Source: Clostridia bacterium (GTDB lineage: Bacteria; Bacillota; Clostridia; Oscillospirales; CAG-272). Taken from it: DNA of 56,795 nucleotides. The stretch spans positions 1-56,795 of the forward strand of contig JAFTJE010000010.1 of assembly GCA_017456545.1 (NCBI GenBank), given 5' to 3'. A program made the translations under genes and the position numbers. Below are positions 16,561 through 27,094 of the stretch, piece after piece. Within the stretch, counting starts at the first letter, position 1; each line of letters opens with the position of its first letter. A model generated the notes under the pieces. The model was not told where the DNA came from. It searched no databases and saw nothing but the letters and a program-made list of their open reading frames with translations.

Positions 16561-16561
16561 A

Positions 16562-17665
16562 TTATCTGCCCTCCTTACATAGATTTACTTTTTCCTTATA
16601 CCTGAGCTTTTCCGGTATTGCCTTCTGACAGCTTACCCTTAATCCGTTTTTCGTAAGCTCTGCTACGGTATCTGCAATTTTATCTGCCCCTACGGTATCG
16701 TCGTATATAATAAGGGTATCAACATCGTAAAGACGCTTTTCCGTATTAAGCTCCTCAAGAAGGTCAAGATAGAGGGCAAAGCCGATGGCACCGCTTTTTC
16801 TACCCATTCTCTCAATAAGCTTGTCGTATCTTCCTCCGGACAAAACGCCCTCGGGAATACCCTTTAAGAAGCCCTTGAATACTATTCCGTTGTAGTAGCT
16901 CATATCATTGAGCACGGAAAAATCAATGTGTATGTTATTTTTATACTCAGTTTTGGAAATAAGAGCACAAAGAGACCTGAGGTCGCCAAGCTCCTTTTTG
17001 GCTCTTTCGCTTACACAAAGCTTATCAAGCTCCGGAAGCACAGCATCAACAGTGCCGTACATATTGACAAAGGAGCATATCGCATTTTTGCTCTCCTCAT
17101 CAATTCCGAATTCACGGCAGAGTGCCTCTGTCTCGTGAATATTTCTTTCCGCTATTAATCTGAGTGCCTCTTTCTTGAAGCAAAGGCTGTCGCACGCCTC
17201 ATCAAGAATAGCAGATATAATTCCCATATGGGAAATATCAAGGACAAAATCCGGGGATACGGTATCAAGGCTTTTTGAAGCCAGATACACAGCCTCAAAT
17301 ACATCGTATTCATCAATATCACCAATGCACTCGAGTCCTGTCTGCATTATCTCCTTGAACTGATGGGTCTTCGGTGACACTCTGTAAACATTCTCGTTAT
17401 AGTAAACCTTATCCTTACAGCCTGCCTTATCCGTTGTATTTTTTATAATAGAGAGTGTAACATCGGGCTTTAACGCAAGCAGCTTACCGTTTGTATCGTT
17501 AAAGGTTATCACACTGTCGCTGACAAGGAAATCCTTATTGCGTACATAGATGTCATACTCCTCGAATTTGCTCATCTTAAAGGGTAAATACCCGTATTTA
17601 TTATAAAGGGCACGCAATGTAAATATTGCCCTTTCCTCATTCTTCAGTAGTCTTGTATCAATCAT
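16562..17665 (-). CDS. hisZ: ATP phosphoribosyltransferase regulatory subunit
   Basis: The 367-aa catalytically dead histidyl-tRNA synthetase paralogue that activates short HisG and relays histidine feedback. It keeps class II synthetase-like features ('LKPDVTLSIIKN', 'YYNENVYRVSP', 'FKEIMQTGLECIG', 'GVLSGGRYDKLIERMG') but lacks the tRNA anticodon-binding domain. It overlaps yerC by 4 bp and precedes hisG by 1 bp. Confidence 0.95.
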   Translation of the reverse strand: MIDTRLLKNEERAIFTLRALYNKYGYLPFKMSKFEEYDIYVRNKDFLVSDSVITFNDTNGKLLALKPDVTLSIIKNTTDKAGCKDKVYYNENVYRVSPKTHQFKEIMQTGLECIGDIDEYDVFEAVYLASKSLDTVSPDFVLDISHMGIISAILDEACDSLCFKKEALRLIAERNIHETEALCREFGIDEESKNAICSFVNMYGTVDAVLPELDKLCVSERAKKELGDLRSLCALISKTEYKNNIHIDFSVLNDMSYYNGIVFKGFLKGIPEGVLSGGRYDKLIERMGRKSGAIGFALYLDLLEELNTEKRLYDVDTLIIYDDTVGADKIADTVAELTKNGLRVSCQKAIPEKLRYKEKVNLCKEGR

Positions 17666-17958
17666 TTTTCGTCCTTCTTTTCAAGTCTGTCAAGAACTAA
17701 TTTATATCCACCGTCTCCATATCCCAGGCATTTGTTGACACGGCTGATTGTCGCTGTGCTCATACCTGTCTCACGGCTTACTACTGTATAGTTTTCTCCG
17801 TTTTTCAGCATTCCTGCTGCCTTGAGCCTCTGAGCTATATCCTGTATTTCCTTAACTGTGCAGATATCCTCAAAGAACTTTTTACACTCCTCCACTGTTT
17901 CAAGGGTGAGTATGGCTTCAAAAAGTCTTTCAGTATCCTTTTCGTTCATTCTGTTCAT
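17662..17958 (-). CDS. yerC: YerC/YecD-type TrpR-related repressor, first gene of the his operon
   Basis: The 98-aa protein belongs to the TrpR superfamily (YerC/YecD group). Helices around 'LFEAILTLETVEECKKFFEDI' are followed by the helix-turn-helix 'EIQDIAQRLKAAGMLKNGENYTVVSRETGMSTATISRVNKCL' (residues about 36-77). In several Firmicutes YerC homologues sit at the head of his genes and repress them. Here it is coupled to hisZ and lies 10 bp downstream of four 8-bp repeats at the promoter, which makes autoregulation of the whole operon likely. The ATG at 17958 has GTGAGG 8 nt upstream. Confidence 0.9.
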   Translation of the reverse strand: MNRMNEKDTERLFEAILTLETVEECKKFFEDICTVKEIQDIAQRLKAAGMLKNGENYTVVSRETGMSTATISRVNKCLGYGDGGYKLVLDRLEKKDEK

Positions 17959-17968
17959 CGTAAAACCT

Positions 17969-18029
17969 CACTTTATCACTTTAGCACTTTAACACGCTAA
18001 ATTATAACACCGTTAAAAAAATTTGTCAA
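17969..18029 (-). promoter_or_regulatory. his operon promoter with four 8-bp repeats (putative YerC operator)
   Basis: On the minus strand, TTGACA (18024-18029), exactly 17 bp and TATAAT (18001-18006). Downstream, 17969-18000 holds four tandem 8-bp units: on the plus strand CACTTTAT, CACTTTAG, CACTTTAA and a diverged CACGCTAA. They cover the transcription start. TrpR in enteric bacteria binds operator half-sites with 8-bp periodicity, so these repeats are a natural YerC target. Confidence 0.8.
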
Positions 18030-18084
18030 GGGGTTTTATATATATTTGCAATAAAAGTAATTAAAATATAAACGGTAGCAGATT

Positions 18085-18106
18085 CCGCCCCCGATATAAG
18101 GGGCGG
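18085..18106. terminator. GC-rich hairpin after ridA, weak or atypical terminator
   Basis: Seven-bp stem CCGCCCC / GGGGCGG just past the ridA stop. Neither strand has a proper T-run, so termination efficiency is doubtful. The his promoter starts 56 bp further on. Confidence 0.5.
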
Positions 18107-18116
18107 ATAATATCAA

Positions 18117-18488
18117 TTAAAGCTCTGCTATTACCTCAACCTCGCAAAGCACACCCTTAGGAAGGTCCTTAACTGCCACACAGCTACGGGCAGGCTTGGA
18201 GGAAAAATACTTTCCGTATACCTCGTTAAATGCTGCAAAGTCCTTGATATCTGCAAGGAAGCAGGTAGTCTTTACTGCCTTATCATAGGATGAGCCTGCC
18301 TCGGATAAAACCTCTCCGAGATTTTTCATAACCTGCTCTGTCTGACCTACAATATCAGTTGCTTCTACATTACCGTTTTCGGGATTTATAGCAATCTGTC
18401 CCGATGTGAATACAAAGCCTCCGCTGACAACAGCCTGAGAATAGGGTCCTATTGCCTTAGGTGCCTTATCGGTTGCAATTTTTTTCAT
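18117..18488 (-). CDS. ridA: RidA-family enamine/imine deaminase
   Basis: Hydrolyses reactive 2-aminoacrylate and 2-aminocrotonate released by PLP dehydratases such as IlvA. The protein is 123 aa from ATG 18488, which has an AAGGAG site. Motifs are 'APKAIGPYSQAVVSGGFVFTSGQI', 'QTEQVMKNLGEVL' and 'PARSCVAVKDLPKGVLCEVEVIA', with the conserved Arg and the closing Glu. It lies 10 bp after ilvA, so the scavenger is made with the enzyme that generates its substrate. Confidence 0.95.
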   Translation of the reverse strand: MKKIATDKAPKAIGPYSQAVVSGGFVFTSGQIAINPENGNVEATDIVGQTEQVMKNLGEVLSEAGSSYDKAVKTTCFLADIKDFAAFNEVYGKYFSSKPARSCVAVKDLPKGVLCEVEVIAEL

Positions 18489-18498
18489 TTCTAACTCC

Positions 18499-19692
18499 TT
18501 ATAAAAGCTTGAAGCCAAAATCGCAAAGAGCCTTCTTTATCTGTGCGATATGGTCAAAGTTTCTTGTCTCAAGAATAATTCTTAAGTAGCATCCGTTTAC
18601 ATCGGAGCCCTCATTTGCTCTCTCATGATGAACGGAAATAACATTTCCTCCCAGGTCGGCAATAATACGGGATACATTCTTAAGCTGACCGGGCTTGTCG
18701 GCAAGCTCAATCATAAGCTGTGCAGTTCTGCCCGACATAAGAAGTCCTCTCTTGATAACTCTTGAAAGGATGGTAACATCAATATTACCTCCGGACAAAA
18801 GACATACTGTCTTCTTATTCTCAATATCCACCTTGCCGAACATAGCTGCCGCAACGGCTACTGCACCTGCACCCTCTGTAACAAGCTTATGCTGTTCCAT
18901 AAGTGCAAGGATAGCCGCAGAAATTTCATCATCTGTAACGGTTACAATTTCGTCAACATACTTTTTGCAAAGCTCATAGGTAAGGTCACCGGGCTTCTTT
19001 ACTGCTATACCGTCGGCAATTGTGGAAACGGATTCCAGCTCCTCTATTTCAGAATCACGAACGGAATTAAGCATAGAGGGAGCTCCTGCTGCCTGTACAC
19101 CGTAAACCTTGATTTTGGGATTGAGCATTTTCATAGTATATGCAACACCCGAAATAAGTCCTCCACCACCGATAGGAACTATAATTGCGTCAAGGTCGGG
19201 AATCTGCTCTGCTACCTCGAGAGCTATTGTGCCCTGTCCTGCAATAACATCCTCATCATTGAAGGGGTGAATAAAGGTATAGCCCTTTTCATCACGAAGC
19301 TCAAGAGCCTTCTTGTATGCGTCATCATAAACACCCTCAACAAGGCAAACCTCTGCCCCATAGCTCTTTGTAGCCTCTACCTTTGAAATAGGTGCACCGT
19401 CGGGTAGACAGATAACAGCCTTGATTCCGTTCTTCTGAGCCGAGAGAGCAACGCCCTGGGCGTGGTTACCTGCTGAGCAGGCGATAACACCCCTTGCCTT
19501 CTCCTCCTCTGTAAGATTGGACATTTTGTAGTATGAGCCCCTTACCTTAAAGGAGCCTGTTATCTGCAGATTTTCTGTTTTAAGGTATATCTGAGCCCCC
19601 GGCTTAAGCTTGGGTGCGTAGATTACATCTGTTTTTCTTATTACATTTTTCAGTACATAACTTGCACGGTAAACACTGTCAAGTGTAAGCAT
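18499..19692 (-). CDS. ilvA: threonine ammonia-lyase (threonine dehydratase)
   Basis: PLP enzyme making 2-oxobutanoate from threonine, the entry to isoleucine. At 397 aa it has the catalytic fold ('KTENLQITGSFKVRGSYYKM' with the PLP lysine near residue 49, 'CSAGNHAQGVALSA', 'VPIGGGGLISGVAYT', 'LLSGGNID') and one C-terminal ACT-like domain (about 325-397). This is the short form, shorter than the two-ACT E. coli IlvA. Its position inside the ilv/leu operon supports a biosynthetic role. Confidence 0.92.
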   Translation of the reverse strand: MLTLDSVYRASYVLKNVIRKTDVIYAPKLKPGAQIYLKTENLQITGSFKVRGSYYKMSNLTEEEKARGVIACSAGNHAQGVALSAQKNGIKAVICLPDGAPISKVEATKSYGAEVCLVEGVYDDAYKKALELRDEKGYTFIHPFNDEDVIAGQGTIALEVAEQIPDLDAIIVPIGGGGLISGVAYTMKMLNPKIKVYGVQAAGAPSMLNSVRDSEIEELESVSTIADGIAVKKPGDLTYELCKKYVDEIVTVTDDEISAAILALMEQHKLVTEGAGAVAVAAAMFGKVDIENKKTVCLLSGGNIDVTILSRVIKRGLLMSGRTAQLMIELADKPGQLKNVSRIIADLGGNVISVHHERANEGSDVNGCYLRIILETRNFDHIAQIKKALCDFGFKLL

Positions 19693-19722
19693 AATATTCT
19701 CTTTTCCTCTCTTTAAGATAAA

Positions 19723-20904
19723 TTACAAAAGACTGTTAATAAACTGCTCTGCACATCTGGCACTTCTGTATCCTCTGCGAAGTGCAAATGCCTCAGCATC
19801 AATATCAAGCTTTTCTCTGTCATATTTAATGTTATTTCTGTCGGCAAGCTCATGTACAATTTCAAGATACAATTTCTTGTCGGGCTTAGAAAACAGAACA
19901 GTAAGACCGAAGCGTTCGGAAAGTGAGAGTGTCTCCTGTATGGTATCGTTTCTATGTATATCGCTACCCTCTCTGTCACGGAAGCTCTCCTTGATTATAT
20001 GTCGCCTGTTGCTTGTGGCATAAATTACAGCATTGTCTGCCTTGGCAGAGGCAGAGCCCTCCAGGGCTGCCTTAAGCATACTGAAATTATCGTCGTTCTG
20101 ATTAAATGACAAATCATCAATAAAAATTATGAACTTAAGGGGATTTTCACTTATTTTGCCCATAACATAGGGTAGGTATGAAAGCTGGTCCTTACGAAGC
20201 TCTATAAGTCTTATTCCTCTTCCGAAAAATTCGTTTGCTATTGCCTTTACGGTAGAGGATTTACCTGTGCCTGCATCTCCACACAAAAGAGCATTGGCAG
20301 CAGGTCTACCCTGCAAAAACGCCTCTGTATTATCAATAATTCGCTGTCTTTCGTCCTTGTAGCCTATAAATTTATCAATAGAAATTCTGTCAGCACTGAC
20401 AATAGGCTCTATTTCCTTATTATCATTAAGTCGGAACATTGGAGCAGATGAGAAAATACCGTATCCGTATTTATCAATGTTCTCTATTCTGTTATTGTAA
20501 AGCTCCTTTAAGTCCACAGCCCTTGAATTAAATTCGGGAATGGGAAAATCAACACCCAAATCGCTTATAAAGTCATTGGAAGTAAGGGAGGTAACGGCAG
20601 AGAGTGTATCAAGCTCGTTTGACACAGCCCTCTCCATCTTATCGTCCACTACTATTCTTTTCGCACGGAGCCTTATATAAACATTTTCATCCTCCGAAAC
20701 TGCCCGTCTTACATAGCCGTCAAGGGATAAGCCGCTTTCATAAATCTCTGCCACCATATGGGAATATGCTCTTAATTTTTCCTCTGTACCATCAGCCACT
20801 GCATACTCCTGAAAATACGCAAAAAGTGGCTTTTTCAATACATTACGGAAAACGCTTACTGCCATAAGACGCAAATATAATTTCTTAAGTCTGTTTTCTT
20901 CCAT
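19723..20904 (-). CDS. DUF815-family AAA ATPase
   Basis: The 393-aa protein has an N-terminal region of about 150 residues, then a AAA domain with Walker A 'LLCGDAGTGKSSTVKAIANEF' (about residue 205), Walker B 'KFIIFIDDLSF', sensor 1 'AVIYATSNRRHI' and an Arg-finger region 'LSLSERFGLTV'. DUF815 proteins are widespread and their role is not established. The gene sits tightly in the branched-chain operon, 4 bp after leuB and 30 bp before ilvA, and there is no obvious reason for an ATPase there. Confidence 0.88.
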   Translation of the reverse strand: MEENRLKKLYLRLMAVSVFRNVLKKPLFAYFQEYAVADGTEEKLRAYSHMVAEIYESGLSLDGYVRRAVSEDENVYIRLRAKRIVVDDKMERAVSNELDTLSAVTSLTSNDFISDLGVDFPIPEFNSRAVDLKELYNNRIENIDKYGYGIFSSAPMFRLNDNKEIEPIVSADRISIDKFIGYKDERQRIIDNTEAFLQGRPAANALLCGDAGTGKSSTVKAIANEFFGRGIRLIELRKDQLSYLPYVMGKISENPLKFIIFIDDLSFNQNDDNFSMLKAALEGSASAKADNAVIYATSNRRHIIKESFRDREGSDIHRNDTIQETLSLSERFGLTVLFSKPDKKLYLEIVHELADRNNIKYDREKLDIDAEAFALRRGYRSARCAEQFINSLL

Positions 20905-20908
20905 AATC

Positions 20909-21976
20909 TCAAATATTCTCTATAATCTTATCTGTGATTTCAGTAGTTGAAAGATATGGTGCACCGTGGGAAAGGTCTGCTGTACGGTAGCCTGCCTCCA
21001 GAACCTTATCAACTGCTGTAACTATATTGTTATATTCCTCTGAAAGTCCGAAGGAGTACAGAAGCATCATACCTGCTGAAAGAATTGTAGCAATTGGGTT
21101 AGCCTTATTCTGTCCTGCAATATCGGGGGCAGAGCCGTGGATAGGCTCGTAAAGACCCCTTGTCGTTTCGTTAAGGGATGCTGAGGGGAGCATACCGATG
21201 GAGCCTGTAATCTGGGATGCCTCATCGGAAAGAATATCACCGAACATATTTGAGGTTACAATAACATCAAACTGAGCAGGATTTCTTACAAGCTGCATAG
21301 CTGCATTGTCAACAAGCATATCAGTACACTCAACATCGGGATACTCCGATGCCATCTCGTGCACAATCTTTCTCCAGAGTCTTGATGTATCAAGTACATT
21401 TGCCTTATCTATGCTGACAAGCTTTTTATTACGCTTTCTTGCTGTTTCAAAGGCTACTCTTGCTATTCTTTCTATCTCCATACGGCTGTAGCACTCTGTA
21501 TCGTATGCCTCCTCGCCGTACTTACCCTGCCTCATTCCTCTTTCGCCAAAGTAGATACCACCTGTAAGCTCTCTTACTATCATAATATCAAAGCCCTGAG
21601 CTACAATATCCTCCCTCAAGGGACATTCACCCTTAAGTGCGGGATAAAGCTTTGCAGGTCTTAAATTTGTAAAAAGATTCATAGCGGAACGAATACCGAG
21701 AAGAGCCTTCTCCGGACGCATATTGCCGGGGAGAGTGTCCCATTTCGGTCCACCGACAGCACCGAGAAGCACGCTGTCTGCCTTAAGACATCCGTCTACT
21801 GTTTCCTGTGTGAGGGGTACTCCGTTATTATCAATGGAGATGCCTCCGATATCATAGGGTGTAAAATTAAAGGTATGTCCGTACTTTTTGCCTACAGCCT
21901 CCAGTACTCTTACAGCACTGTCAACTATTTCGGGACCGATACCGTCACCCTTAAGAAGTGCAATATTATAATTCAT
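20909..21976 (-). CDS. leuB: 3-isopropylmalate dehydrogenase
   Basis: NAD-dependent oxidative decarboxylation in leucine synthesis. The 355-aa protein has '[19 protein letters not shown]', '[11 protein letters not shown]', '[14 protein letters not shown]' (leucine-branch specific loop), '[17 protein letters not shown]' and '[21 protein letters not shown]'. It is 9 bp from leuD. Confidence 0.97.
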   Translation of the reverse strand: MNYNIALLKGDGIGPEIVDSAVRVLEAVGKKYGHTFNFTPYDIGGISIDNNGVPLTQETVDGCLKADSVLLGAVGGPKWDTLPGNMRPEKALLGIRSAMNLFTNLRPAKLYPALKGECPLREDIVAQGFDIMIVRELTGGIYFGERGMRQGKYGEEAYDTECYSRMEIERIARVAFETARKRNKKLVSIDKANVLDTSRLWRKIVHEMASEYPDVECTDMLVDNAAMQLVRNPAQFDVIVTSNMFGDILSDEASQITGSIGMLPSASLNETTRGLYEPIHGSAPDIAGQNKANPIATILSAGMMLLYSFGLSEEYNNIVTAVDKVLEAGYRTADLSHGAPYLSTTEITDKIIENI

Positions 21977-21985
21977 ATAAGCCTC

Positions 21986-22480
21986 TTACTTTATATCTCC
22001 ACGGCGAATTGACTCCACAAGTCCACCGTTTGCGATGATTTTCTGTATAAACTCGGGGAAGGGCTTTGTTTCAAAGGACTTACCCGTTGTTCTGTTATAA
22101 ATAATACCGTTATCAAGGTCTGCCTCTACCTTATCTCCCTCGGAAATACCCTCTACTGCCTCGGGACACTCAAGGATTGCAAGACCTATGTTTATGGAGT
22201 TACGGTAAAAAATTCTTGCAAAGCTCCTTGCAATTACCAGGGAAATTCCACTTTCCTTGATTGCAATAGGTGCATGCTCTCTTGATGAGCCACAGCCAAA
22301 GTTGTTACCGGCTATCATAATATCGCCGTTTTCAACCTTGTTTACAAAATTCTTATCAATATCCTCCATGCAGTGGGAGGCAAGCTCCTTTTTATCGATG
22401 GTGTTAAGATATCTTGCGGGGATGATTACATCTGTATCCACATTATCTCCGTATTTAATAGCTTTTCCGTTAAATACCAT
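21986..22480 (-). CDS. leuD: 3-isopropylmalate dehydratase small subunit
   Basis: Swivel domain partner of LeuC. At 164 aa it is the short archaeal/Clostridial form. Motifs are '[17 protein letters not shown]', '[20 protein letters not shown]' and '[16 protein letters not shown]'. One bp separates it from leuC. Confidence 0.96.
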   Translation of the reverse strand: MVFNGKAIKYGDNVDTDVIIPARYLNTIDKKELASHCMEDIDKNFVNKVENGDIMIAGNNFGCGSSREHAPIAIKESGISLVIARSFARIFYRNSINIGLAILECPEAVEGISEGDKVEADLDNGIIYNRTTGKSFETKPFPEFIQKIIANGGLVESIRRGDIK

Positions 22481-22481
22481 T

Positions 22482-23756
22482 TTACTTGCCCTCCTTCATA
22501 ATTTCCAAGGGGTCTGCTATCTTACCTGCTATGGCACTTGCGGCAGCAACTGCGGGGCTTGCAAGATATACCTCGGAGGTAACATCTCCCATTCTGCCGA
22601 CGAAGTTTCTGTTAGTTGTAGCAACTGCTCTCTCTCCTGCTGCGAGGATACCCATATATCCACCGAGACAGGGACCGCAGGTAGGTGTGGAAACAACGCA
22701 TCCTGCCTCCACAAAGGTCTTTAGCAGTCCGTTTTCCATAGCCTTGAGGTAAATATCCTGTGTAGCCGGAATGATAATAGCTCTTACATTCTTCGCTACC
22801 TTCTTGCCCTTGATAATCTCAGCAGCCTCGTAAAGGTCCTTATAATGACCGTTTGTACAGGAGCCGATAACCACCTGGTCGATTTTTATATCTTCTATTT
22901 CGTCAAAGGTGCGTGTATTTTCGGGAAGGTGGGGAAAAGCAACTGTAGATTTGATTTCGGAAAGGTCTATTTCATAAACCTCATCGTATTCAGCATCTGC
23001 ATCGGCTGTATATACCTTATATTCTCTGTCGCTTCTCTCCTTGATATAAGCCTCTGTCTGCTCATCAACCTCAAAAATACCGTTCTTTGCTCCTGCCTCA
23101 ATCGCCATATTGGAAATTGTGAGACGGTCAAATACTGTAAGCTCCTTAACGCCCTCTCCTGTAAATTCCATGGACTTATAAAGAGCACCGTCAACGCCTA
23201 TCATTCCTATAATGTGGAGAATAACATCCTTACCGGATACATACTTGTTAAGCTTGCCCTTAAGTACAAATTTAATAGCCGAGGGAACCTTGAACCACGC
23301 CTTACCTGTCGCCATTCCACACGCCATATCCGTTGAGCCTACGCCTGTGGAAAAGGCACCGATAGCACCGTATGTACATGTATGGGAGTCGGCACCGATT
23401 ACCACATTTCCCGGAACAACAAGTCCCTTTTCGGGCAGGAGGGCATGCTCAATACCCATTCTTCCCACATCGTAAAAATGTGTAATCTGCTCCTTATCAC
23501 AGAAGTCACGGCACATCTTACACTGAACCGCTGCCTTGATATCCTTATTAGGTGCAAAATGGTCCATTACCATTGTCACCTTATCACGGTCGTAAACTCC
23601 CTTAACTCCGATTTTTTCATATTCACGGATAGCCACGGGAGAGGTTATATCGTTACCGAGAACTCTGTCAACCGAGACAAGAATAAGCTGTCCTGCCTCT
23701 ACCTTATCAAGTCCTGCATGTTCTGCAAGGATCTTTTGAGTCATTGTCATTGACAT
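22482..23756 (-). CDS. leuC: 3-isopropylmalate dehydratase large subunit
   Basis: [4Fe-4S] aconitase-family enzyme of the 424-aa short type that pairs with short LeuD. The cluster Cys residues lie in '[13 protein letters not shown]' and '[13 protein letters not shown]'. '[25 protein letters not shown]' and '[17 protein letters not shown]' are also present. The protein is oxygen sensitive, as expected for an anaerobe. Confidence 0.96.
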   Translation of the reverse strand: MSMTMTQKILAEHAGLDKVEAGQLILVSVDRVLGNDITSPVAIREYEKIGVKGVYDRDKVTMVMDHFAPNKDIKAAVQCKMCRDFCDKEQITHFYDVGRMGIEHALLPEKGLVVPGNVVIGADSHTCTYGAIGAFSTGVGSTDMACGMATGKAWFKVPSAIKFVLKGKLNKYVSGKDVILHIIGMIGVDGALYKSMEFTGEGVKELTVFDRLTISNMAIEAGAKNGIFEVDEQTEAYIKERSDREYKVYTADADAEYDEVYEIDLSEIKSTVAFPHLPENTRTFDEIEDIKIDQVVIGSCTNGHYKDLYEAAEIIKGKKVAKNVRAIIIPATQDIYLKAMENGLLKTFVEAGCVVSTPTCGPCLGGYMGILAAGERAVATTNRNFVGRMGDVTSEVYLASPAVAAASAIAGKIADPLEIMKEGK

Positions 23757-23780
23757 ACTCTTCTTCCTTTCAATTCTGTC

Positions 23781-25442
23781 TTATCTGTTTATAATTGCAC
23801 CCTTATCAGCAGAGCTTACCATTTTTGCATAACGCTTCAGATAGCCTGTGATATTTTCTTTTTTCTTAATGGGCATTTCAGCCTTACGCTTTTCTATTTC
23901 CTCGCAGGAAACCTTAAGCTCTATTTTATATTCGGGAATGTTGATTGAGATTATATCTCCGTCCTTTACATAAGCAATTATACCACCACTCACAGCCTCG
24001 GGAGATACATGACCGATTGATGCTCCTCTTGTAGCACCTGAGAAGCGTCCGTCTGTAATAAGAGCAACATCCTTATCAAGTCCCATACCTGCAATTGCAG
24101 AGGTGGGGGAAAGCATTTCTCTCATACCGGGGCCTCCTGCAGGTCCCTCATATCTGATAACAACAACATCACCCTTAACTATCTTGCCTGCGTAGATTGC
24201 GGCAATAGCCTCCTCCTCACTCTCATAAACCTTTGCAGGTCCCTCGTGAACGAGCATTTCGGGAGCTACCGCACTTCTCTTAACCACGCATCCGTCGGGA
24301 GCAAGATTACCCTTGAGCACGGCTATACCACCTGTTTTGCTATAGGGATTTTCTATTGTTCTTATGGTGTTTGTGTCTCTGTTATATGCATCTGCGATAT
24401 TTTCTGCCATGGTTTTGCCTGTGCAGGTCATAACGGAGGTATCAAGGAGTCCTATCTTATCAAGCTCCTTAAGCACGGCATATACGCCTCCTGCCTCGTT
24501 AAGGTCCTCCATATAAGTGGGACCTGCGGGAGCAAGATGGCAAAGGTTGGGAGTAACCTCGCTTATTCTGTTTACATCGTCAAGGTCAAAGTCTACTCCA
24601 CACTCGTTTGCAATTGCGGGAAGATGGAGCATACTGTTGGTGGAGCATCCGAGAGCCATATCAGCTGTAATTGCGTTTCTGATAGCCTCCTTGGTCATAA
24701 TGTCTCTTGGACGGATATTTTTTCTCACAAGGTCCATAACCTGCATTCCCGCATGCTTTGCAAGCTCTATTCTTGCAGAATATACAGCAGGGACAGTACC
24801 GTTACCACGGAGTCCCATACCGAGAACCTCTGTAAGACAGTTCATGGAATTGGCTGTATACATACCCGAGCAGGAGCCACAGGTGGGACAAGCCTTGTTT
24901 TCATATTCGCAGAGCTTTCCTTCGTCAATAACACCTGCCTTATAAGAGCCAACTGCCTCGAACATAGCAGAGAGACTTCTCTTCTTGCCGTCAACTCTGC
25001 CGGCAAGCATCGGTCCACCACTTACAAATACTGTCGGGATGTTGAGTCTTGCAGCTGCCATCAGAAGACCGGGTACATTTTTATCGCAGTTGGGAATCAT
25101 TACAAGTCCGTCAAAGCCGTGTGCCATTACCATAGCCTCGGTAGAGTCTGCAATAAGGTCTCTTGTCACAAGAGAATATTTCATACCCACATGTCCCATA
25201 GCAATTCCGTCACAAACTGCAATTGCAGGGAACATAATGGGAGTACCGCCTGCCATAGCTACACCGAGTCTTACAGCCTCTGTAATCTTATCAAGATTCA
25301 TATGACCGGGTACTATCTCATTATATGAGCTTACAATACCGATAAGAGGACGGTCAAGCTCCTCTTTTGTAAGGCCGAGAGCCTTATACAAGGAACGGTG
25401 GGGGGCGTTATGTGCTCCGTCTACTATTTTTTCCTTAATCAT
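23781..25442 (-). CDS. ilvD: dihydroxy-acid dehydratase
   Basis: Fe-S dehydratase for valine and isoleucine synthesis. The 553-aa protein has '[17 protein letters not shown]', '[14 protein letters not shown]', '[20 protein letters not shown]' (cluster cysteines) and '[21 protein letters not shown]'. It lies 90 bp after ilvC, with a hairpin in the gap. Confidence 0.97.
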   Translation of the reverse strand: MIKEKIVDGAHNAPHRSLYKALGLTKEELDRPLIGIVSSYNEIVPGHMNLDKITEAVRLGVAMAGGTPIMFPAIAVCDGIAMGHVGMKYSLVTRDLIADSTEAMVMAHGFDGLVMIPNCDKNVPGLLMAAARLNIPTVFVSGGPMLAGRVDGKKRSLSAMFEAVGSYKAGVIDEGKLCEYENKACPTCGSCSGMYTANSMNCLTEVLGMGLRGNGTVPAVYSARIELAKHAGMQVMDLVRKNIRPRDIMTKEAIRNAITADMALGCSTNSMLHLPAIANECGVDFDLDDVNRISEVTPNLCHLAPAGPTYMEDLNEAGGVYAVLKELDKIGLLDTSVMTCTGKTMAENIADAYNRDTNTIRTIENPYSKTGGIAVLKGNLAPDGCVVKRSAVAPEMLVHEGPAKVYESEEEAIAAIYAGKIVKGDVVVIRYEGPAGGPGMREMLSPTSAIAGMGLDKDVALITDGRFSGATRGASIGHVSPEAVSGGIIAYVKDGDIISINIPEYKIELKVSCEEIEKRKAEMPIKKKENITGYLKRYAKMVSSADKGAIINR

Positions 25443-25483
25443 AATCTTGCCTTCTTTTCGTTAAATTCTTGATTAAATGCTTT

Positions 25484-25517
25484 TTCCTCTGCCGATTTTT
25501 TCAGCAGAGGAAAACAC
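25484..25517 (-). terminator. hairpin between ilvC and ilvD, possible partial terminator or mRNA boundary
   Basis: TTTTCCTCTGC / GCAGAGGAAAA stem on the minus strand with only a short A/T tail. It could lower expression of the distal genes or protect the ilvC message. Confidence 0.5.
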
Positions 25518-25532
25518 TATATAATTTACAAA

Positions 25533-26576
<1,044 letters not shown>

Positions 26577-26589
26577 TCAAATTTTTGAT

Positions 26590-27084
26590 TTATTTACCTA
26601 AAAGGGTTGTGTCGCCTCTTTCAAGAGCTACGATACCTGTACGGCACATTTCTATAATGCCGAAGGGAATCATCAGTCTGATAAATGCGTCTACCTTTGA
26701 TGGGTCACCTGTAACCTCGATACACATCTCCTCAGGTGTGTAATCTATAACCTTTGCTCTGTATACATCTGCTGCTGTGATAATGTCTGCTCTTGTATCC
26801 TTTGTATATTTTACCTTGATGAGCATAAGCTCTCTCTTGATACAGTCATCCACAAGCACATCAACCTTTTTTACATTGTGGAGCTTACGGAGCTGATTGA
26901 TAAGCTGCTCTCTTGCATAGCCGTCTCCACTTAAGCAAATTGTAATTCTTGAATATTCGGGGCATTCTGTTTCTCCAACCGTAAGGGCATCAATATTGAA
27001 GCCACGACGGGTAAACATACTTGTTACTCTTGTAAGAACGCCGAATCTGTTATCTACATAAACTGCAATTACAAATTTATTCAT
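26590..27084 (-). CDS. ilvN: acetolactate synthase regulatory subunit
   Basis: The 164-aa ACT-domain protein from ATG 27084 (RBS AAGGAGG). The N-terminal ACT domain is 'AVYVDNRFGVLTRVTSMFTRRGFNIDALTVGETE', and the C-terminal half matches the IlvN extension ('ALERGDTTLLGK' end). It confers valine feedback on IlvB. The upstream in-frame extension overlaps ilvB and is rejected. Confidence 0.95.
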   Translation of the reverse strand: MNKFVIAVYVDNRFGVLTRVTSMFTRRGFNIDALTVGETECPEYSRITICLSGDGYAREQLINQLRKLHNVKKVDVLVDDCIKRELMLIKVKYTKDTRADIITAADVYRAKVIDYTPEEMCIEVTGDPSKVDAFIRLMIPFGIIEMCRTGIVALERGDTTLLGK

Positions 27085-27094
27085 ATTAGCCTCC

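Noticed and set aside
24246-25328. 360-residue plus-strand frame opposite ilvD
   Set aside because: Cys/His-rich antisense product of the ilvD codon pattern; no RBS or domain.
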